Positions 1 through 13,639 of a stretch of 64,000 nucleotides of DNA are shown here, piece by piece (the stretch's first letter is position 1; the number at the start of each line of letters is the position of its first letter). The stretch is from assembly GCA_003956705.1 (NCBI GenBank), contig QZCP01000767.1, forward strand, positions 136,205-200,204. The letters are read 5' to 3'. The stretch comes from Brevipalpus yothersi. Taxonomy: Eukaryota > Arthropoda > Arachnida > Trombidiformes > Tenuipalpidae. The notes under the pieces are model-generated. The model did not search any database. It had not been told where the DNA came from and saw only the letters and a program-made list of their open reading frames with translations. The position numbers and the translations under genes are program-made.

Positions 1-650
1 AGAGAGGATAAAATTTAACGGAAAGTGAGTGACTTAAGCTTCATAAAAGCGTAGTTGCCCTTTGGTCTTGTTTATAATGGCTTAAAAATTGTTCAAAAAA
101 GCGCGTGTATATGGGCCATGATTGTTGTGCATTGGCTTTTAACACCAATTCGAATGGAGGCTGTATGTGTGTGTGTATGTGTATGTGTGAAGAGTCAGTA
201 AGTAGAGAGCAGATTCAAGAAAAAAGTAGTAGTAAAAGTAACAATTCATGTTACGCATAGAACTTGAATGTCATAAAAGGCATCTTTCAATCCCCTCCCC
301 CACTCTCTGTGGGCTAAAATTCAACTTTCAACATGGGAATACTGTGAAAGAGTGATACAAATAAAATACTTTAAAGTTTACAAGATTCCCTCCCCATTTT
401 TAACATAGGCTCCAGTGGGCCACGCTTTATCCATGTTAATGTTCCCTCCAAAGACATTCATGCATGTATGTGTGTGTGTGTATTTGGTATCAATTCCCTC
501 TTCTCTCTTCATCCTACTTTCCATTGAGAGAGAGAGATAGAGAAACTATTTTGTGGTACAATTCATGTCCATCAGAAATGTTCATTGCTTCAGACAGACA
601 GATGAAGAAAGAGAGAGAAAAAGTTGTGATGCTGAAAGTTGAATAGAATC

Positions 651-722
<72 letters not shown>

Positions 723-1028
723 AATGTGTGACTCTTGATTCTTATTTCTTCTTCCTCCTCTCCTTATTCTATGTTCCAAAATCTTTTTTTCGTGATCAAG
801 CATTTCAATTGCCCTTCGGTCAGTTGTAGGAGGCAGGAAGAGAGAGAGAAAGGCCCAAAAAGTTGGCATAAGATATACAGTGTTAGTGAAAATGTCAGAA
901 ATGAGAGAATAAACAAGCCCAAATGGGCATCAGTATTTGCTATGAGGTCAAAATAGATGAAAAAAATAGGCTTCCATAGGAATGGGAAAGTCATTCACTT
1001 GAATTTGCCAGTGATGAGGAGGAGAATT

Positions 1029-1059
<31 letters not shown>

Positions 1060-3595
1060 CTCTCTCTCTTCTCCATCTCTCTCACACTCTTAGTTAAACT
1101 CAATTGGTATTCTTTGAGATGCTCATCGATGGTGTAGGCCTAAGCAAGCAGTTACTTTAAATTCAAAGCATCAGCCAACTGCTCAGGATAAGAACCTTTT
1201 TGGGGGGTGGTAAAAGATGCAGGAGAAAGAGCCACTACAGTAGTACATACAATCAAATATACACACTTTTTTTCGCCTTCTCATCACTGCAGCATCTTCC
1301 TCGAATAGCTTTCCTTTTCTCTCTCTCTCGCTTTCCTATTCCTTCATCCATATACATTGGCTCTTCCTAGACTCGTTAAATTGTACTATTTCCACAAGCT
1401 TCATCTGCCATTGATTGAGTTTAATTTTCAGTACGAGTGTACATTGGAGAGAGGAACTTCCATATTGCCTCACTTTTTCATTCCCACCCACAGGCTTCCA
1501 ATGGATGCATTATACTTCTCTAGATACACTATTTGGTCAGTTTCTCCCTCTTCTCTCCAATTCATCTCTCTCTCCCTTTTTCCCACTTTTTTGTCCAATT
1601 TCTAGCTTCTCATCTTTCTCTCCTCATCCCAATAGATAATGGAAGTATTCAGTATTCTATCGGTCCACTGATCATTCAGCAATCTTGTTTGGTGGCGATA
1701 TTTTCACCCAAAAATTTTTTCCTCTCTCTCACTCTCTTTTCCCATCTCCAGTTGCACTTTTTTTCGGTAGCATCTTGAATCATTTATGAGTCTCACAATC
1801 AGTATTTCAAATCAACTCGATTCAAACTTGATTCCAATATCGTTTTCACTTGCTTTCGCTCTTTCTCTCCCGCATCACTTTATCACCATCATTCCTCGGA
1901 TCATCTCACTCTTATTTCACTTCGCCCACCTTCATCTTTCTCCCTCCCCCTTCACTTCAATGCATTCCATTTTGTTTCTTTTCTTTTCTTATCTGTTTTC
2001 CACTTCCAAGAGGAATCCATGGAAGAGAGAGAGAGAGAGAAAAGACTATACTTACCTCTGTCATTTGTCTTGAATTCTCTTGAATTTTTCTTCTCTTTCT
2101 CTTTCCCTCTCAACCCTCTTTTCCCGACTCACTCGCCTATTTTGAGCCTATTTTGTGAAAGTTTCAAACTTGATCCCTTTTTATTTTGTGTATTCCTCTT
2201 CTTTTTATTCTCTTTCTCAGCATCACACAATCGATAAATGGGTTGGACAAGTAACCAATAGGATAGCAAGCATTTTAAAACTTTTTAAAACATTCCACCC
2301 CCTTCACCCCTCTCTCACCCCCTCCATATTCCCGCTTTGCTCTGAATGGTATTCCTATTCCTATTTTTCTGTCTCTCTCTCTTTTTCCAGCATCCTTTGC
2401 CACAAACATTACTGGTGGAAGGGATGCTGGATGGAGGAGGAGTTGAAATAGTATAAAAAAGGGATCCAAAAAAAAGTGATGAAAAGAAAGGCAAAAAGAG
2501 GAGTGAAACTGATTTTGCGTTGCGCTGTGTTATTCATTTCACAGTGAGTGAAGGGGAATAAAATGAGCTCAATGGGATGCTGGGAAGATCGGGGAAAGAT
2601 GAGGAGAAAGAGAGAGAGAGAGAGAAAGAAGGATAGGAGAGAATACTTTTCATCCATTTGAGTTTCAATTTTAAAGTCACTATGGGAGGCTGTCCATAGA
2701 TTTATTCAATCGTATAATGTTCCCTTCAAAAGTGAGCGAGTGAGTGTGCATGTGAATCATTTTGCTTGGAGAGAATATTTTATACATACACATTTACTTT
2801 TTTTCTCAAACAAATTTATGTTAAAACCCTCCCACAAGATAAAATCAAATATGTTTCCTTGATCCAGCAAGTGTGTGCTTATATACACGAATATGGTTCC
2901 AGAAAGCATAGCTAATCATGTTATCATTATGTATTTTGGCTTCCTAGAATGCTACGCTTAAGCATGATTGCTAGTGTTGATAATGAAAAATGATGATAAT
3001 ACTAATGATTATCAGTTTAGCGTGAAAAAAAAGTAGTGAGAAAAACAAATGAGATGATGGAAGGAAAGATGATGATTTTTGGGTGAGAAAATGATGTTGA
3101 TGAAGTTGATGTCTCATCTCTGGGCTTGGAGGACAGAGAGAGAGAGAGAGGAAAAAGTGGCAAAGGACAATCCAAGCTAACATGATAATGAATGTCCAAA
3201 GTCATCATGATTATGCATCCAAGCATATTTTGATGATCTTAATTCATTAATTAACTTTTCATCTTCTAGGTTCTTTATCTTCTTTCTCTCTCCCGAGAGC
3301 ATGCTAATCGCTATCATCTCACTTTTTTCATCGCTCCTCATCACCAAAAGCATTAACAATCTCACACAGTTCATCATCACTCTGTTCACCTCGCATCAAC
3401 ACCATCACTCATTGTGATCATTAGAATATACACACAAATTTTGTTTATGCAGATTTTCCAAATATCGCATGAGCTATCACTGAATTCTGAGAGAGATAAA
3501 TGATCATCATCATTTTTTTTCTTTTTAAAATCACCGCTTAATCTACTGGACACTGATTTTAGAAGCAATAGAGGGCGCCTAATTTTTCCCCTCTT
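1..3595. other. Non-coding stretch, pyrimidine-rich centre
   Basis: No supportable gene. It holds the GA array at 656-721, mixed TC/TTTC at 1028-1080, and a T/C-rich section at about 1280-2400 on the plus strand, which leaves many stop-poor frames rich in Ser, Phe and Leu. The only strong splice-like signal is a minus-strand donor near 2050 with consensus GAG followed by GTAAGTATAG. A three-codon ATG frame precedes it, too little for an exon call. Confidence 0.6.
656..721. repeat. (GA)n microsatellite
   Basis: 66 bp of uninterrupted AG dinucleotides. On the minus strand this is a TC tract followed about 22 bp later by a good AG acceptor (plus 632-633). Confidence 0.97.
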
Positions 3596-3911
3596 CTAAT
3601 TTTCTAATTTCTTGATTGAAATAGAATTTCCTAAAATCGCGGGAATCATTAAGACTTGGATGAGAAGCATCACCCCAAGGATGATGGAGAGGAGAGAGAA
3701 AAGAGAGAAGAGGCACAAAAAAGCTCTCGGGGTGATAATATTCCTTGAGGCCTCGAGTTTACTTCTCTCTCTCTCTCTTCCTTTCTTCCTCTCTTTCTTT
3801 CTGTCTACTTGATTCGCGTTGAGATACGTTTTCCAAGGAGCTTTTGGTGTGTAAGTTGGAACGTATGTATTATGGCCATCAATGAATATGTAGCCATTAA
3901 TTACGATTAAG
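3596..3911 (-). CDS. Candidate exon, about 104 codons open, unknown protein
   Basis: I do not recognise this protein. On the minus strand the 3932-3994 array reads as (TC)n and leads into an acceptor-like AAACAG (AG at plus 3912-3913). From there one frame stays open for about 104 codons to a TAG at 3598-3596. The translation starts LIVINGYIFIDGHNTYVPTY, then a basic RK/ER-rich middle, then a hydrophobic stretch near the end (LFSLLSIILGVMLLIQVLMI) that could be a membrane helix. There is no ATG near the beginning, so it would be an internal or terminal exon. A run this long can occur by chance here. Confidence 0.2.
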
Positions 3912-3928
3912 CTGTTTAATTAATTTTG

Positions 3929-3931
<3 letters not shown>

Positions 3932-3994
<63 letters not shown>
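3932..3994. repeat. (GA)n microsatellite
   Basis: 63 bp, uninterrupted. Confidence 0.97.
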
Positions 3995-3998
<4 letters not shown>

Positions 3999-3999
3999 A

Positions 4000-6850
4000 G
4001 ATGAAGATTTAGTCTCTCAGAATCAATGAGTCACTTTAGATCGGTGATATGTATGAGAAGAGATATTATCGGCCTGATTTTCGGTCTGGTTTACTGAATT
4101 AAGAAGCGCTGAGCTTGCTGATAGAAGAAAGAAAGAAAGAGAGAGAGAAGAAAACTTTTGGACACACACACAAGAAGGCAATCTTGATCTTTTTTTTCAT
4201 TGATGAACACCAAGCATAACCAACATCACCACCATTAACCATCATCAGCGTAATGTGTGTATGCATATTTTTTTCCCAAATTTTGAGGTCATTTTTGATA
4301 CCAATTCAGTACTGCTTCTCTCACTTCTCCTATCGTTCTTCTATCGTTCACACTTGAGATTAATGGCCATTCGATGCAATATTTTAGAAGCACACACACA
4401 CATACACAAATTTTTTAATTATTATTCAATATAAGTATCTCAATTTATGCGAACACATTTGCACACATACACAAACAAATTCTTAAAACAGCCTTGAGAA
4501 AATAAGGATGAGGAAGAAAAACGGAAGCCCATTGAATATTAAGTGGATATTTTTGTGGCACATTTTTGTAAGTATAACTTTTTTAACAAGAAGAGATGGA
4601 GAAGAGAAAAAGAGAAAATATATATCAGCCTTCAATTGACCCCGCATACTGATACATACACATTTAAGATGACCTGTTTTGGATGGCAAATGAAATTATA
4701 CTTAATATATTTATCGATAAAAGATTTTCTCTCTCTTCCATCTTATAGATGTATTATAATTAAGATCGATTCGATCAATCAGTTGGTTGAGCTTTGAATT
4801 GAAAGGGTTGGAAACTTGTAGATTAGAGAGAGCCTTAAGGCTGTCCACACACACAAACCCATTCACAATCTAGAGATTTAATCTTATGAGGTTTCTCTGA
4901 ATTCGATTCCAATTTTTACTGATAGAATCATCAGGCATCAGCATCTCATCATCAGGCAGCATCCTGGGAGTGTAGCTCGTGGTGATAAAAAAATTATGAG
5001 CAAAGAATTTCAAATTATCGATATCACAATTAGCATGTACTTGAAAATTTAATACATTCATACATGTATTATATATATATACTTTGACGTTGAATTCTTC
5101 CCACGAAAAAATTTGAATCTTCAAATAAATATTCTGTTGATAGATACTGGCTTGAATTCAAAATTTATACACGCCTCTCTCAGAATGCATGCTGGATGTA
5201 TGAGAAGTAAAAAAAATTATCTCAATCACATCTTTTCATGAGCAAAAGTGTTGATATCAATTCATTCATCTTGATTGAAGGATGAATTAATACAAAATAT
5301 CAAGTATCACATCACCAGAAAAAAGTGTGATTCCATTTCAAAATGGAACATTTTTGATACATCGTCATCATGAACATTCATTATGCATACATAATCAACA
5401 TCATCTATCTCATGTTGATGAAAACATTATGATGTAGAAAAAAAGACTCAACCAACTGGTTATTCTTGCTAACCATTCTTGATATTCAAATCATTAGCAA
5501 TTTTCTCGAAATGTTAGACATTTCGTTAGGCATGCAAACTATGCAAGATGGTCGAATAATAGATTGATTTTGACACGAAAAAATCAAGTGAATCACAAGT
5601 CTCCAATATTAAATGCAACCTGAAGTGAGGATCAATGGCCAGATATGATTAATGTTTATTACTTCAATGGTAATGAGACTATTTTTGATAATCTATGAGA
5701 ATCAAGTGAGGTTGGGAGAGAGAGGGTAGAGAAAGATAATCAATATGAAAGATGATGAAATTCTGAACTGATTTGGTATTCAACAAGAAAAGGATGAATG
5801 AAAGAGAGAGAAACAAAAACACCTCAAATGATGATGCTTAGTGGAAGATTGCTGATTTCGGAATAGTATCAAAACTTTACTTTGATACAATCCACATGAA
5901 ACATGTATTCTTGATCCTTAATTTTCTGGAACAGTGTAAAAAAAGCTATCTCACTGATGGTGTGTATAGTCTAGCTAAGGAATACCGCATCTTTTTTTCC
6001 TTCTTTTTGGGAATGTTGAAAAAAAGTTTGTAAAGTTATATAATATATGTATATGCGTACCTGTGTGCATGTGTATGTGTATGTGAATGTGTAGAGAATG
6101 CTGGAGTGAGAGTTAATAAAATCATGGACATTAGCAAGAAAAGCTAATTCAGACACTAATTATTCCAATAAATCAAGATCAAATTATCAAATTAATTTGA
6201 TTATATACGTTAGGGCTCATCTGGCTGATTCTACATTCACGGAGGTAGAAGATTCTCATCTCTTATACATTTTCTTCTTTGCCCACCAAATACGCACACA
6301 CACACATTGGATCCATCACATTTTGATTCTATCACATAAATATTACCGCCTGATAACTTGCCATTCTTGGACATTTTCGCCATTCCCCTGAAGGCAGAGT
6401 TCAATATATTCCAATTTTTGAGAATGTGAACAACATTGAGAATCATTCCACTTGTGCATATCATGTGATGCAACATTCCCAGGAAAGATGTTACAGTGTA
6501 CATATTTTTTCCTTCAAAAAAATGTCTGGATAAACATCAACCATACTTTTCAATATTCAACAGACATCACCATGAATTTTAGCTGATAATTGAGCGAAAA
6601 GAAGATCAAGAATCATTTCGATACACTATTATCATAATTTTATGTCCAATTGATGCTTTTCTTTGCCCAAAAAGTAGTCACCTTGGTGCATGAATTAAGA
6701 GCATTAATTTTGATCTTTTTATGCTCTTTTTTCCTTTTAAATCTTTTCTCGTTCAGATTCCTTCATTCACTTGATGGGAGAAAAAGAGATCAAAGGGCTG
6801 GTCCAGCGTTCTAAGGTTCCTCTGTCCATGAAGATAGAAGATGATGAAAA
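4000..6850. other. Non-coding stretch
   Basis: AT-rich, with short CA runs (4153, 4392, 4850, 6297) and many CAT/ATG triplets. The only item worth noting is a pair of splice-like sites: an open segment 4492-4567 ending in a strong donor (GTAAGTATAA), a 61-nt possible intron 4568-4628, and a continuation to TGA at 4652. The peptide is only about 32 residues, so I do not call a gene. Confidence 0.55.
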
Positions 6851-6852
6851 AT

Positions 6853-6854
<2 letters not shown>

Positions 6855-6891
<37 letters not shown>
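6855..6891. repeat. (TC)n microsatellite
   Basis: 37 bp, uninterrupted. An AG at 6909-6910 follows, opening a 21-codon frame (IRMPLLKASNN...) to TAA at 6976-6978. This is too short to call. Confidence 0.95.
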
Positions 6892-6893
<2 letters not shown>

Positions 6894-7273
6894 ATTACAC
6901 ACCTTGCAAGTAATCAGAATGCCTCTCCTTAAGGCTAGCAATAACGATTTTTTGGTGATGGCGATTACAGATGCCTAAGGTGGGCCAGATGTACATATAT
7001 TAGCATAGTTGCCGAGTAGAGCCTCCGAAATAAGAAGAGAGAGGAAGAAAAAAGAGGAAGGCAGCTAACAACAGTAGCTGGTGATGATGATTCTTTTGCG
7101 GTCAGAATAAGTCATCGTGAATGTCGGAAGAAATCGATGAACTCAACCGATAGTGGCTTGAGCATACTGAGAAGATTATGTGAGGAGAGAGAGAGAGAAG
7201 ATGGAGATGAAGGTGGGAGGCTGAGAATGAACGCGGAACGGGATGAAATGATGCGATAAGAAGCCATCTACAG

Positions 7274-7464
7274 GCCATTTGCCTCGGGAATCTGGACGAC
7301 CGGCATGTATCATCTGTGTTCTGGAATCATGGAATGAGACGTTGGAACGCTGCGGATGGAGGATAAACGATATGATGCCATTGATGCGGCAAAATGCGTT
7401 GAGAGGGACAGAAGTGAAAGAGTTGAATAGGGATAAAATAGTTGTGAGCTTGTGGCTGAGATAA
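7274..7464 (+). CDS. Candidate exon in a locally GC-richer patch, unknown protein
   Basis: I do not recognise this protein. The frame is open from a TGA near 7247 to TAA at 7462-7464. It contains no simple repeat and uses CpG-containing codons, unlike its surroundings. An acceptor-like ATCTACAG ends at 7273, giving about 62 codons. Visible parts are PACIICVLESWNETLERCGW and, near the end, EVKELNRDKIVVSLWLR. There is no ATG at the beginning; the first is in the INDMM segment. The patch at 7120-7470 is richer in G+C than the flanks, which makes this one of the better candidates. Confidence 0.28.
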
Positions 7465-7499
7465 AATTGATGAACATTGAGGAAAAGTGGAAATCAGAG

Positions 7500-9500
7500 C
7501 TATGATACTCCTTGGTGACCGATTGCTTGTATCACATCATTCATGGTGGAAAAAAAAGTCATGATGATGATGGTGGAAAAGGCAATGTGGATTGGTGGAA
7601 AAGTGGAAAGATTTTTCTACATGATATGGCAAGATGCTGGGCAATAGATGCGAAAGCTTGTTGCATAATAAAATAATTCATTCAGCTTTTTCCCTGTAAC
7701 CGGTTGATTATCTTAATTTAGCATCATTTTTTGAAGACCAAGTATCATTTTCGTTTCTCGCGGTTTACAGATAGATAGAGAGAGAGAGCAAGATGAGAGA
7801 GAGAAATATATATCAAATGGTGAGCAAAAGACACACATGATGAACGTTTTTGGGGAAATGTTTTACAGCCAAAATGAATAGGGTGAAGTTGCAAATTATA
7901 TCCATCCTAATCGAAATAAAATTCTCCTTTGGAACTTTATTCCTTTTCTTGCTCTCTCTTTTCAGGCCATTCCTTTCTAAATCATGATGATAGCTTTTTC
8001 ATACTTTGCGACCAGTGAATTATGGTCACCAATTTTGCGTAAAAAAAGGAAGATAGAAATATTCTCTCTCTCTCTCTCCCTCTCTGGCAACCTCATCAGA
8101 ATCATTAGAGTAGCATAATGCTTCATAAGATGCTGAGGGACAAAATACGATACTCAAACAGAGGGAAAAGATACTTTCTTGTCCGATAAGGGATGACAAG
8201 CATGATGTAGGTTTGTCATCATCATCATTCAAGGAAGAGAGAGAGATAGAGGATGAAGATGGTGATCATCCTTGTCCTCTCATGTATAATAGTATACATT
8301 TTGCAGTGAAGGTTTTACTTTATTTTACGTCTTATCAGATTCCAGGGTATATCTTGGAATTGGATAAAATAAATGAAAGAGAGAGAGAGAGAAAGAAGCC
8401 CAAAATGATGTATATGAGGTGAGCGGCTTTGGTGACAGAGAAGAGCAAATGATAATATCTGTTGAGGGAGTGTATATGTCCTCTCTGGTGATGGTGGACA
8501 TCATTTTTGAGCGCATAAGAGAGTCTTAAAAATGTTCCAAATCATCAGCATCCTCATCTCACTGACATCACCACCACCACCAGTGATCACATCTCTCTCT
8601 CTCTCCCTCCTCATCCTCCAGCATCCTCGGGCATCCATGACATAAGCATGCGATTATCATCACTATCATCAACAAGTTTTGCAAGCAAATAATTGGCTCA
8701 TGTGTTAGCATGTAGTAGTAGTAGATTGTGAATGCATGTCCTTTTCTATGTTCCAATGTCTTCTTCTCTTCATCTCTTCCCTTCTATCATTCGTTCCAAG
8801 ACCTCAGGTCACTATTGGATTCTCATCTTTGACCTATGATCAGTGGCCTTTGATGTCCAGCCTTATCATCATGGGCTCCAATAGGGACAGAAGAATGGAG
8901 ATGATACAGATATACATCAAGAGTGTGTGACACTTTTGTTCACTTTAGCACGTATTATTTTGGTCATTTTGATTGGAAATTTTTGTGTATGTTTTTGTAC
9001 ACTAGGAACGAGAGAGAATGCAATTTTCGAGATGGATAAGAATTTATATTAGACTTTTAGGCAATTTAAGGTCTTTGGAGAGCCATGAATGGTGATCATT
9101 TCCATTCACTTGTGTATCGCATATAAAATGGTATTTTGTGTTGTTCACTCATTTCGTTGACTTGAAAGATGCTTTGAGGACAGTAGATTTGGTTGGTCAA
9201 AATGGATGGAGAAGATCAAGATGAGGAGGAGAAGGAAGAAGAAGAAAATGGGAGGAAGAAGGAAGAGAGAGAAAGAGAAAGTGGAAAAAAAGAATGGCTT
9301 CAATAAGGTCAAGGAGATGGTCACGATTATTGTTACTAATGTATTTAAGCCGCTGGAAAATGGACATGTAAAGATGGCCAATTCCTTATAGCTCATCGCA
9401 ATGAGCATCCAAATTTATGAGGCCAAAAGTGTACACAATGTTTTTGTTGTGGAGACAAATTTTATGATTGTCCACCCGTTTTGTGTCCATATTCATTTCT
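7500..9500. other. Mostly non-coding, one weak exon candidate
   Basis: Contains TGATGA/CATCAT triplets, short GA and TC tracts (7780, 8063, 8380, 8590) and a GAA-rich purine section at 9215-9300. A 69-codon frame at 8211-8418 (EEREIEDEDGDHPCPLMYNS...) ends exactly at an AG|GTGAGC donor-like site, but its upstream acceptor lacks a pyrimidine tract. Confidence 0.5.
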
Positions 9501-9502
9501 TT

Positions 9503-9576
<74 letters not shown>
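9503..9576. repeat. (TC)n microsatellite
   Basis: 74 bp with one TTT interruption near 9517; the pure part is 9519-9576. Confidence 0.96.
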
Positions 9577-9579
<3 letters not shown>

Positions 9580-10055
9580 ATCTCTTTCACAATCTCAATG
9601 GATGAACATTCAGATGGATGGGCGAAAAAGAATCTCCGGAAGATGATATAAACTCACAAACACACACACACAAGTCAAGAATCGAAATGATGAACGATAC
9701 TGATGTTTACAGTGATTTTCTTTTGCAACCCACTAAATAGCCGAAAAAAATTATGGCACCATAAAAATATCTTCACCCAAAAAGCAGCGGAAGCTGTATA
9801 TATAGATGATGATAAATATTGCAAAATCATGAAAAAAGAATTGACTTTCCAAAATAATTTGATCCAATAATCCACCATTAACAGCAATACACATACTGAA
9901 TTTTAAATTCCCACAAAATTTTCTTTCTTCATTCAATTCCTCTAAATACATGCTTTTGCTTTTCAGCTAATCGCTCATATTCAGGGTGTTTGTTTTGACT
10001 GGATGTTATGATGCTCTGTTTGTGTGTAAACAGTGCACGCGCTTCCAGAACGATG

Positions 10056-10058
<3 letters not shown>

Positions 10059-10092
<34 letters not shown>
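10059..10092. repeat. (TC)n microsatellite
   Basis: 34 bp. It is followed by TTTCGGATACAATTAG (AG at 10110-10111) and a short open frame to TGA at 10160. Confidence 0.95.
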
Positions 10093-10098
<6 letters not shown>

Positions 10099-10347
10099 CG
10101 GATACAATTAGTCAATAATATCCGGGGTCATTGATCCATCTGAGAGAAAGAGAAGAGGTTGAGTCTTGAATGGATCTTTTTTTCGATATCTTCCACTTTC
10201 TTTCTCATCTCTTCCACTATTGACCATTACACTTTTTTTTTCTCTTCTCTCTTCCTTTGAACTGATACTTTTTCCATTGAACATTACCCATTAAGTCTTG
10301 GGTGAAGGTCGATGAGTATGAAGAGAGAAAGAGAGAGAGTATTACAG

Positions 10348-10410
10348 AGTGGACCTACTGATTTGGTCATTCATTTTCGTTTTAATCTCGAGCAAATTGT
10401 GCGTAAAATG
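10348..10410 (+). CDS. Candidate exon, 21 codons, strong donor
   Basis: Bounded by an AG at 10346-10347 (TATTACAG) and a consensus donor GTGAGTATAAG at 10411. The phase-0 translation is SGPTDLVIHFRFNLEQIVRK plus M. The frame is also open upstream to an ATG at about 10312, so it could be a first exon. A second open segment ending IWARL at 10721-10723 follows an acceptor with a long T tract at about 10599, but in a different phase. No family recognised. A 21-codon exon is easily open by chance. Confidence 0.18.
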
Positions 10411-10869
10411 GTGAGTATAAGAGAGAAAGAGAGCTTAAGACATATAAGAAGCTGGAGAGAGAGAAAGATGAAAAAAAGCTGAAATGATGGAAAATGAGAT
10501 GAGAGAGGTTTGAAAATCATTGGCTCAAGAAATTGCACTTTCAAGTAGCACAACACTCATGCATTTTTGTCGGTGTACTTTTTTTTCAATCACATACAGA
10601 CATACATACATCCAACACCCAAAAAGTCGTCAACATAACGATGATGGCTTGATTTGGGCAACTTTTTCAATGGAATCATGGTACACACATCGGAAACGGA
10701 AATGCATTTGGGCTCGCTTGTGACAGTTTTTTGTTGCTCCCAATGACTTTCTCATGCAAACAACTGGGATGAAGAAAGAGAGAGAGAGAGAAAACGTCCA
10801 TAGAAATGGAGTGGTCAGTAGAGCTGAAGATTGAATGTAGAAAACATTTCGGAAGCATCATGAGCATGA

Positions 10870-12350
10870 GAGAGGGACAGAAAGAGATGCCCAGATTCAG
10901 ATGACATGAGAATAAATAGAGGACAGATTTGATAGTAAATTAGTGTCAAGATGGAAAGAGAAAGACAAACATTGTCCAATGACACTAGATGACTTGAAGA
11001 TGAAGAAGAATATTGAACAGGACATCCATACTAGCTCTGCTCATCTTTACAGTGATTCTGAGTTTAGAAAATGATTTTTCCAGAGCAGATGGAGCTCAGA
11101 TGATGGAGAAAAAGAAGGCTTACATTCCAGAGAATTCTTTCTCCATGCTTCAGGAAAAATGAAAAATCTGGATTGATTGTGAATTCTTGAGATTCAAAGA
11201 AATCATCATGAGAGCGATGGAATAGAGAAAGATGAGTGGGAGTGAATATGGTGTAATGGAAGCTGAAGAATTCAAGAGGGGAGCAAAAAACAAGACGAGA
11301 AACCAGTTAACAAACATCTAAATCATGTTATATAAGTGAGTAAAAATGGCTGGATCATTGAGTAAGTATGGATGTATTCTGTGACTAGAAGAAGAGAGAT
11401 AGAAGTGGAGTGTATACTGGGAAACGAGAATGCGAAGAAGAATAAGTGAATTTAGCTTATTAAGTGGAAAAAGATTCTCAGGAAAAATAGGAGAGAGAGA
11501 GAGAGAATGTGAACTTTTTTTTCTCTCTCCCTAGAAATGATGTGAATTTGCTCACCAAGAAGGAGAACAAAATCGGGTAAAAAAAGTAAAAAATACGAAA
11601 TAGAAGAAGAAGAAGAAGAAATAAAAGGCATAAGAGATGATGCAAAGGGAGAGAGAGAATAGATGATAGAGAAGAGGATGAAAAGTAGTAGTAGAAGAAG
11701 CTTTCTAAATGCTTGCTTTCAATTCAGACTCAAAGGAATTCTTGCTCTATCCAATTCTATAATTTCACATCACAAAATCATTCTGATTTTCTCTTCTTTC
11801 TTCCTCTAATTCTTATACTCTTAACAACATTTTCAAACAGTCAAACATACATTCACTTCTTTTCCTTTTCCTTCTTCTTCTCCTTCTTATACTTGTTCAC
11901 GTAGGAGGATAAAATAGAAGATGACTTGAAAAGCAGTTTTTAAAAGTTAAAAGAAAAGGAAGAAAAAGCATCTCTCAGCTTCTTCTTGTAGAGATGATTC
12001 TCTCTCTCTCTCTCTCAACTATTGGTTGCCAGAATATGTTCAATCACATATCAGCATCGTTCAAATTTCAAATGTATGTGTGTATGTGTGTCCAAGATTT
12101 ACCGCTCTCACGGTGTCTAACATTGGACTGATGCTCCTTTTATCAGGCCGCTTGGTACTCAAATCGATGAACAATAAAGTGTGATGAGAGAGAAGAGAAA
12201 AGAAGAGAAGATGAAGAGAGGAGGATGAGAAAAGAAGCATTTGAGGGCCTATCGATTTACTTTTTTTTATGATTACAATTTCTTTTCCTTCTTACATGTT
12301 GTAGAGTGTGAGAGATGATGGCTCAATCATGAGATGATATTCACCAAATT
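10870..12350. other. Non-coding stretch, purine-rich
   Basis: Long sections of GAA/AGA/GATGA composition (notably 11200-11720, with (GAA)n at 11602-11622), then a pyrimidine-rich part at 11740-11890. I see no gene. Confidence 0.6.
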
Positions 12351-12354
12351 TTCA

Positions 12355-12358
<4 letters not shown>

Positions 12359-12418
<60 letters not shown>

Positions 12419-12422
12419 CTTG
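12359..12422. repeat. (TC)n grading into (CTTT)n
   Basis: About 38 bp of CT dinucleotides followed by about six CTTT units: a compound microsatellite. Confidence 0.96.
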
Positions 12423-12429
12423 TCTCACC

Positions 12430-13630
12430 ATCAACATTGTACTGGAGAGCCTAAAAACAGAGGATAGAAGGAGGAGGAACTGATGAGATGATGGAAGTGA
12501 AAGAAGAAGAAGAGAACGATTCTGATAAGCATTAACGGGATGAAAAATTCAAGCTCATGATGAGAAGGTGGAAGTGTGAAAAATTTGATCACTTCTCTCT
12601 CTTTCGTTCTTTCTTTCAACCGGTTACTATTTGAATCATCATTTTCATCTTGATTTCTTTTCATTCTTCATTAGCTTCCGTAACAACCAAAGTTTCATCA
12701 CTCTACATCTTCTTTTCACTAGCAAAATTTCTTCCCTTAATCTTCTTTCTTCCTCTTTCTTCCCCCTTTCTCTCTATCTTTCTCTCCCATCTTGGAACCT
12801 AATTTACTCAATCTTTATATATTTGTGTGCCCCTCAGCCTCCCTCCATCATAAGTTTCTTAACCCTTTCCAATGCAATCAATTTTTCAAAGTTCAGAGTG
12901 AGAGAGAGAGGTAAAAACTCACACAGCCTGTTTCCATCTTCTTGCATCATTTTTTGCCACCATTTTTGCTTCCATAACACAGCATCCCATCCAGTGAGAG
13001 GGATGCCTTGATAAGCCTCATCAGTCCCTCTTTGAAATCCTCCCCAATCTTGAGCCTTCTCAATTCCACTTTAAAATATCATCATTCAAAAATGCTGTGA
13101 AAGGAGGTGATACAAGTTTATGATAGGTCACCGTGAAATTTTTCACTTTTCAATATTTTCTTTTTTTCTTCCACTCTTGATTTCTCTCTCTCTCTCCCAC
13201 ATTGGCCTCCCCTTGTGACAGTGTATATATGCTACTCCTGAATGTCTCTATTTTGCTTTTCAATCTGGATTTCAAATGTGAAGAGAAGAATAAGAAGAAA
13301 AACATCTCCACACATATACCTCAACACATCATTTTATGTGTATAATTCCAATGAACTGTACAATAGATCAGATTTTCAAATCTCAAGCATGTAATCAGAG
13401 CTATAGCCCAATGGACAGAGAAAGAGAATACTTTTTTGCGGCAAGTTCACAGCAATTGACACATCCGTCGATTCTGTCCAATTCAATGGCCACACATACA
13501 CACACACACATTACACTACTCCAGTGAACTACATTACCGTTGAAAAGTTGACTTGAACAAAATCTTTGATCTCTCTCTTTCTCTCTCTCTCTCGCTTGGA
13601 CCACTTTTTGACGGTCAAATTTTAAAATCT
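12430..13630. other. Non-coding stretch
   Basis: Pyrimidine-rich on the plus strand at 12590-12800 (an open frame at 12631-13011 is mostly Ser/Phe/Leu/His from this composition). There is a short CA run at 13494-13510 and a mixed TC tract at 13570-13592. I see no gene. Confidence 0.55.
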
Positions 13631-13639
13631 GTCCTCATT

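Noticed and set aside
2019..2170. Minus-strand first exon ending at GTAAGTATAG
   Set aside because: The donor is strong but only three codons follow the ATG and the upstream frames contain stops; chance is likely.
12631..13011. 126-codon plus-strand frame
   Set aside because: Ser/Phe/Leu-rich product of a pyrimidine-rich segment; no splice or start support.
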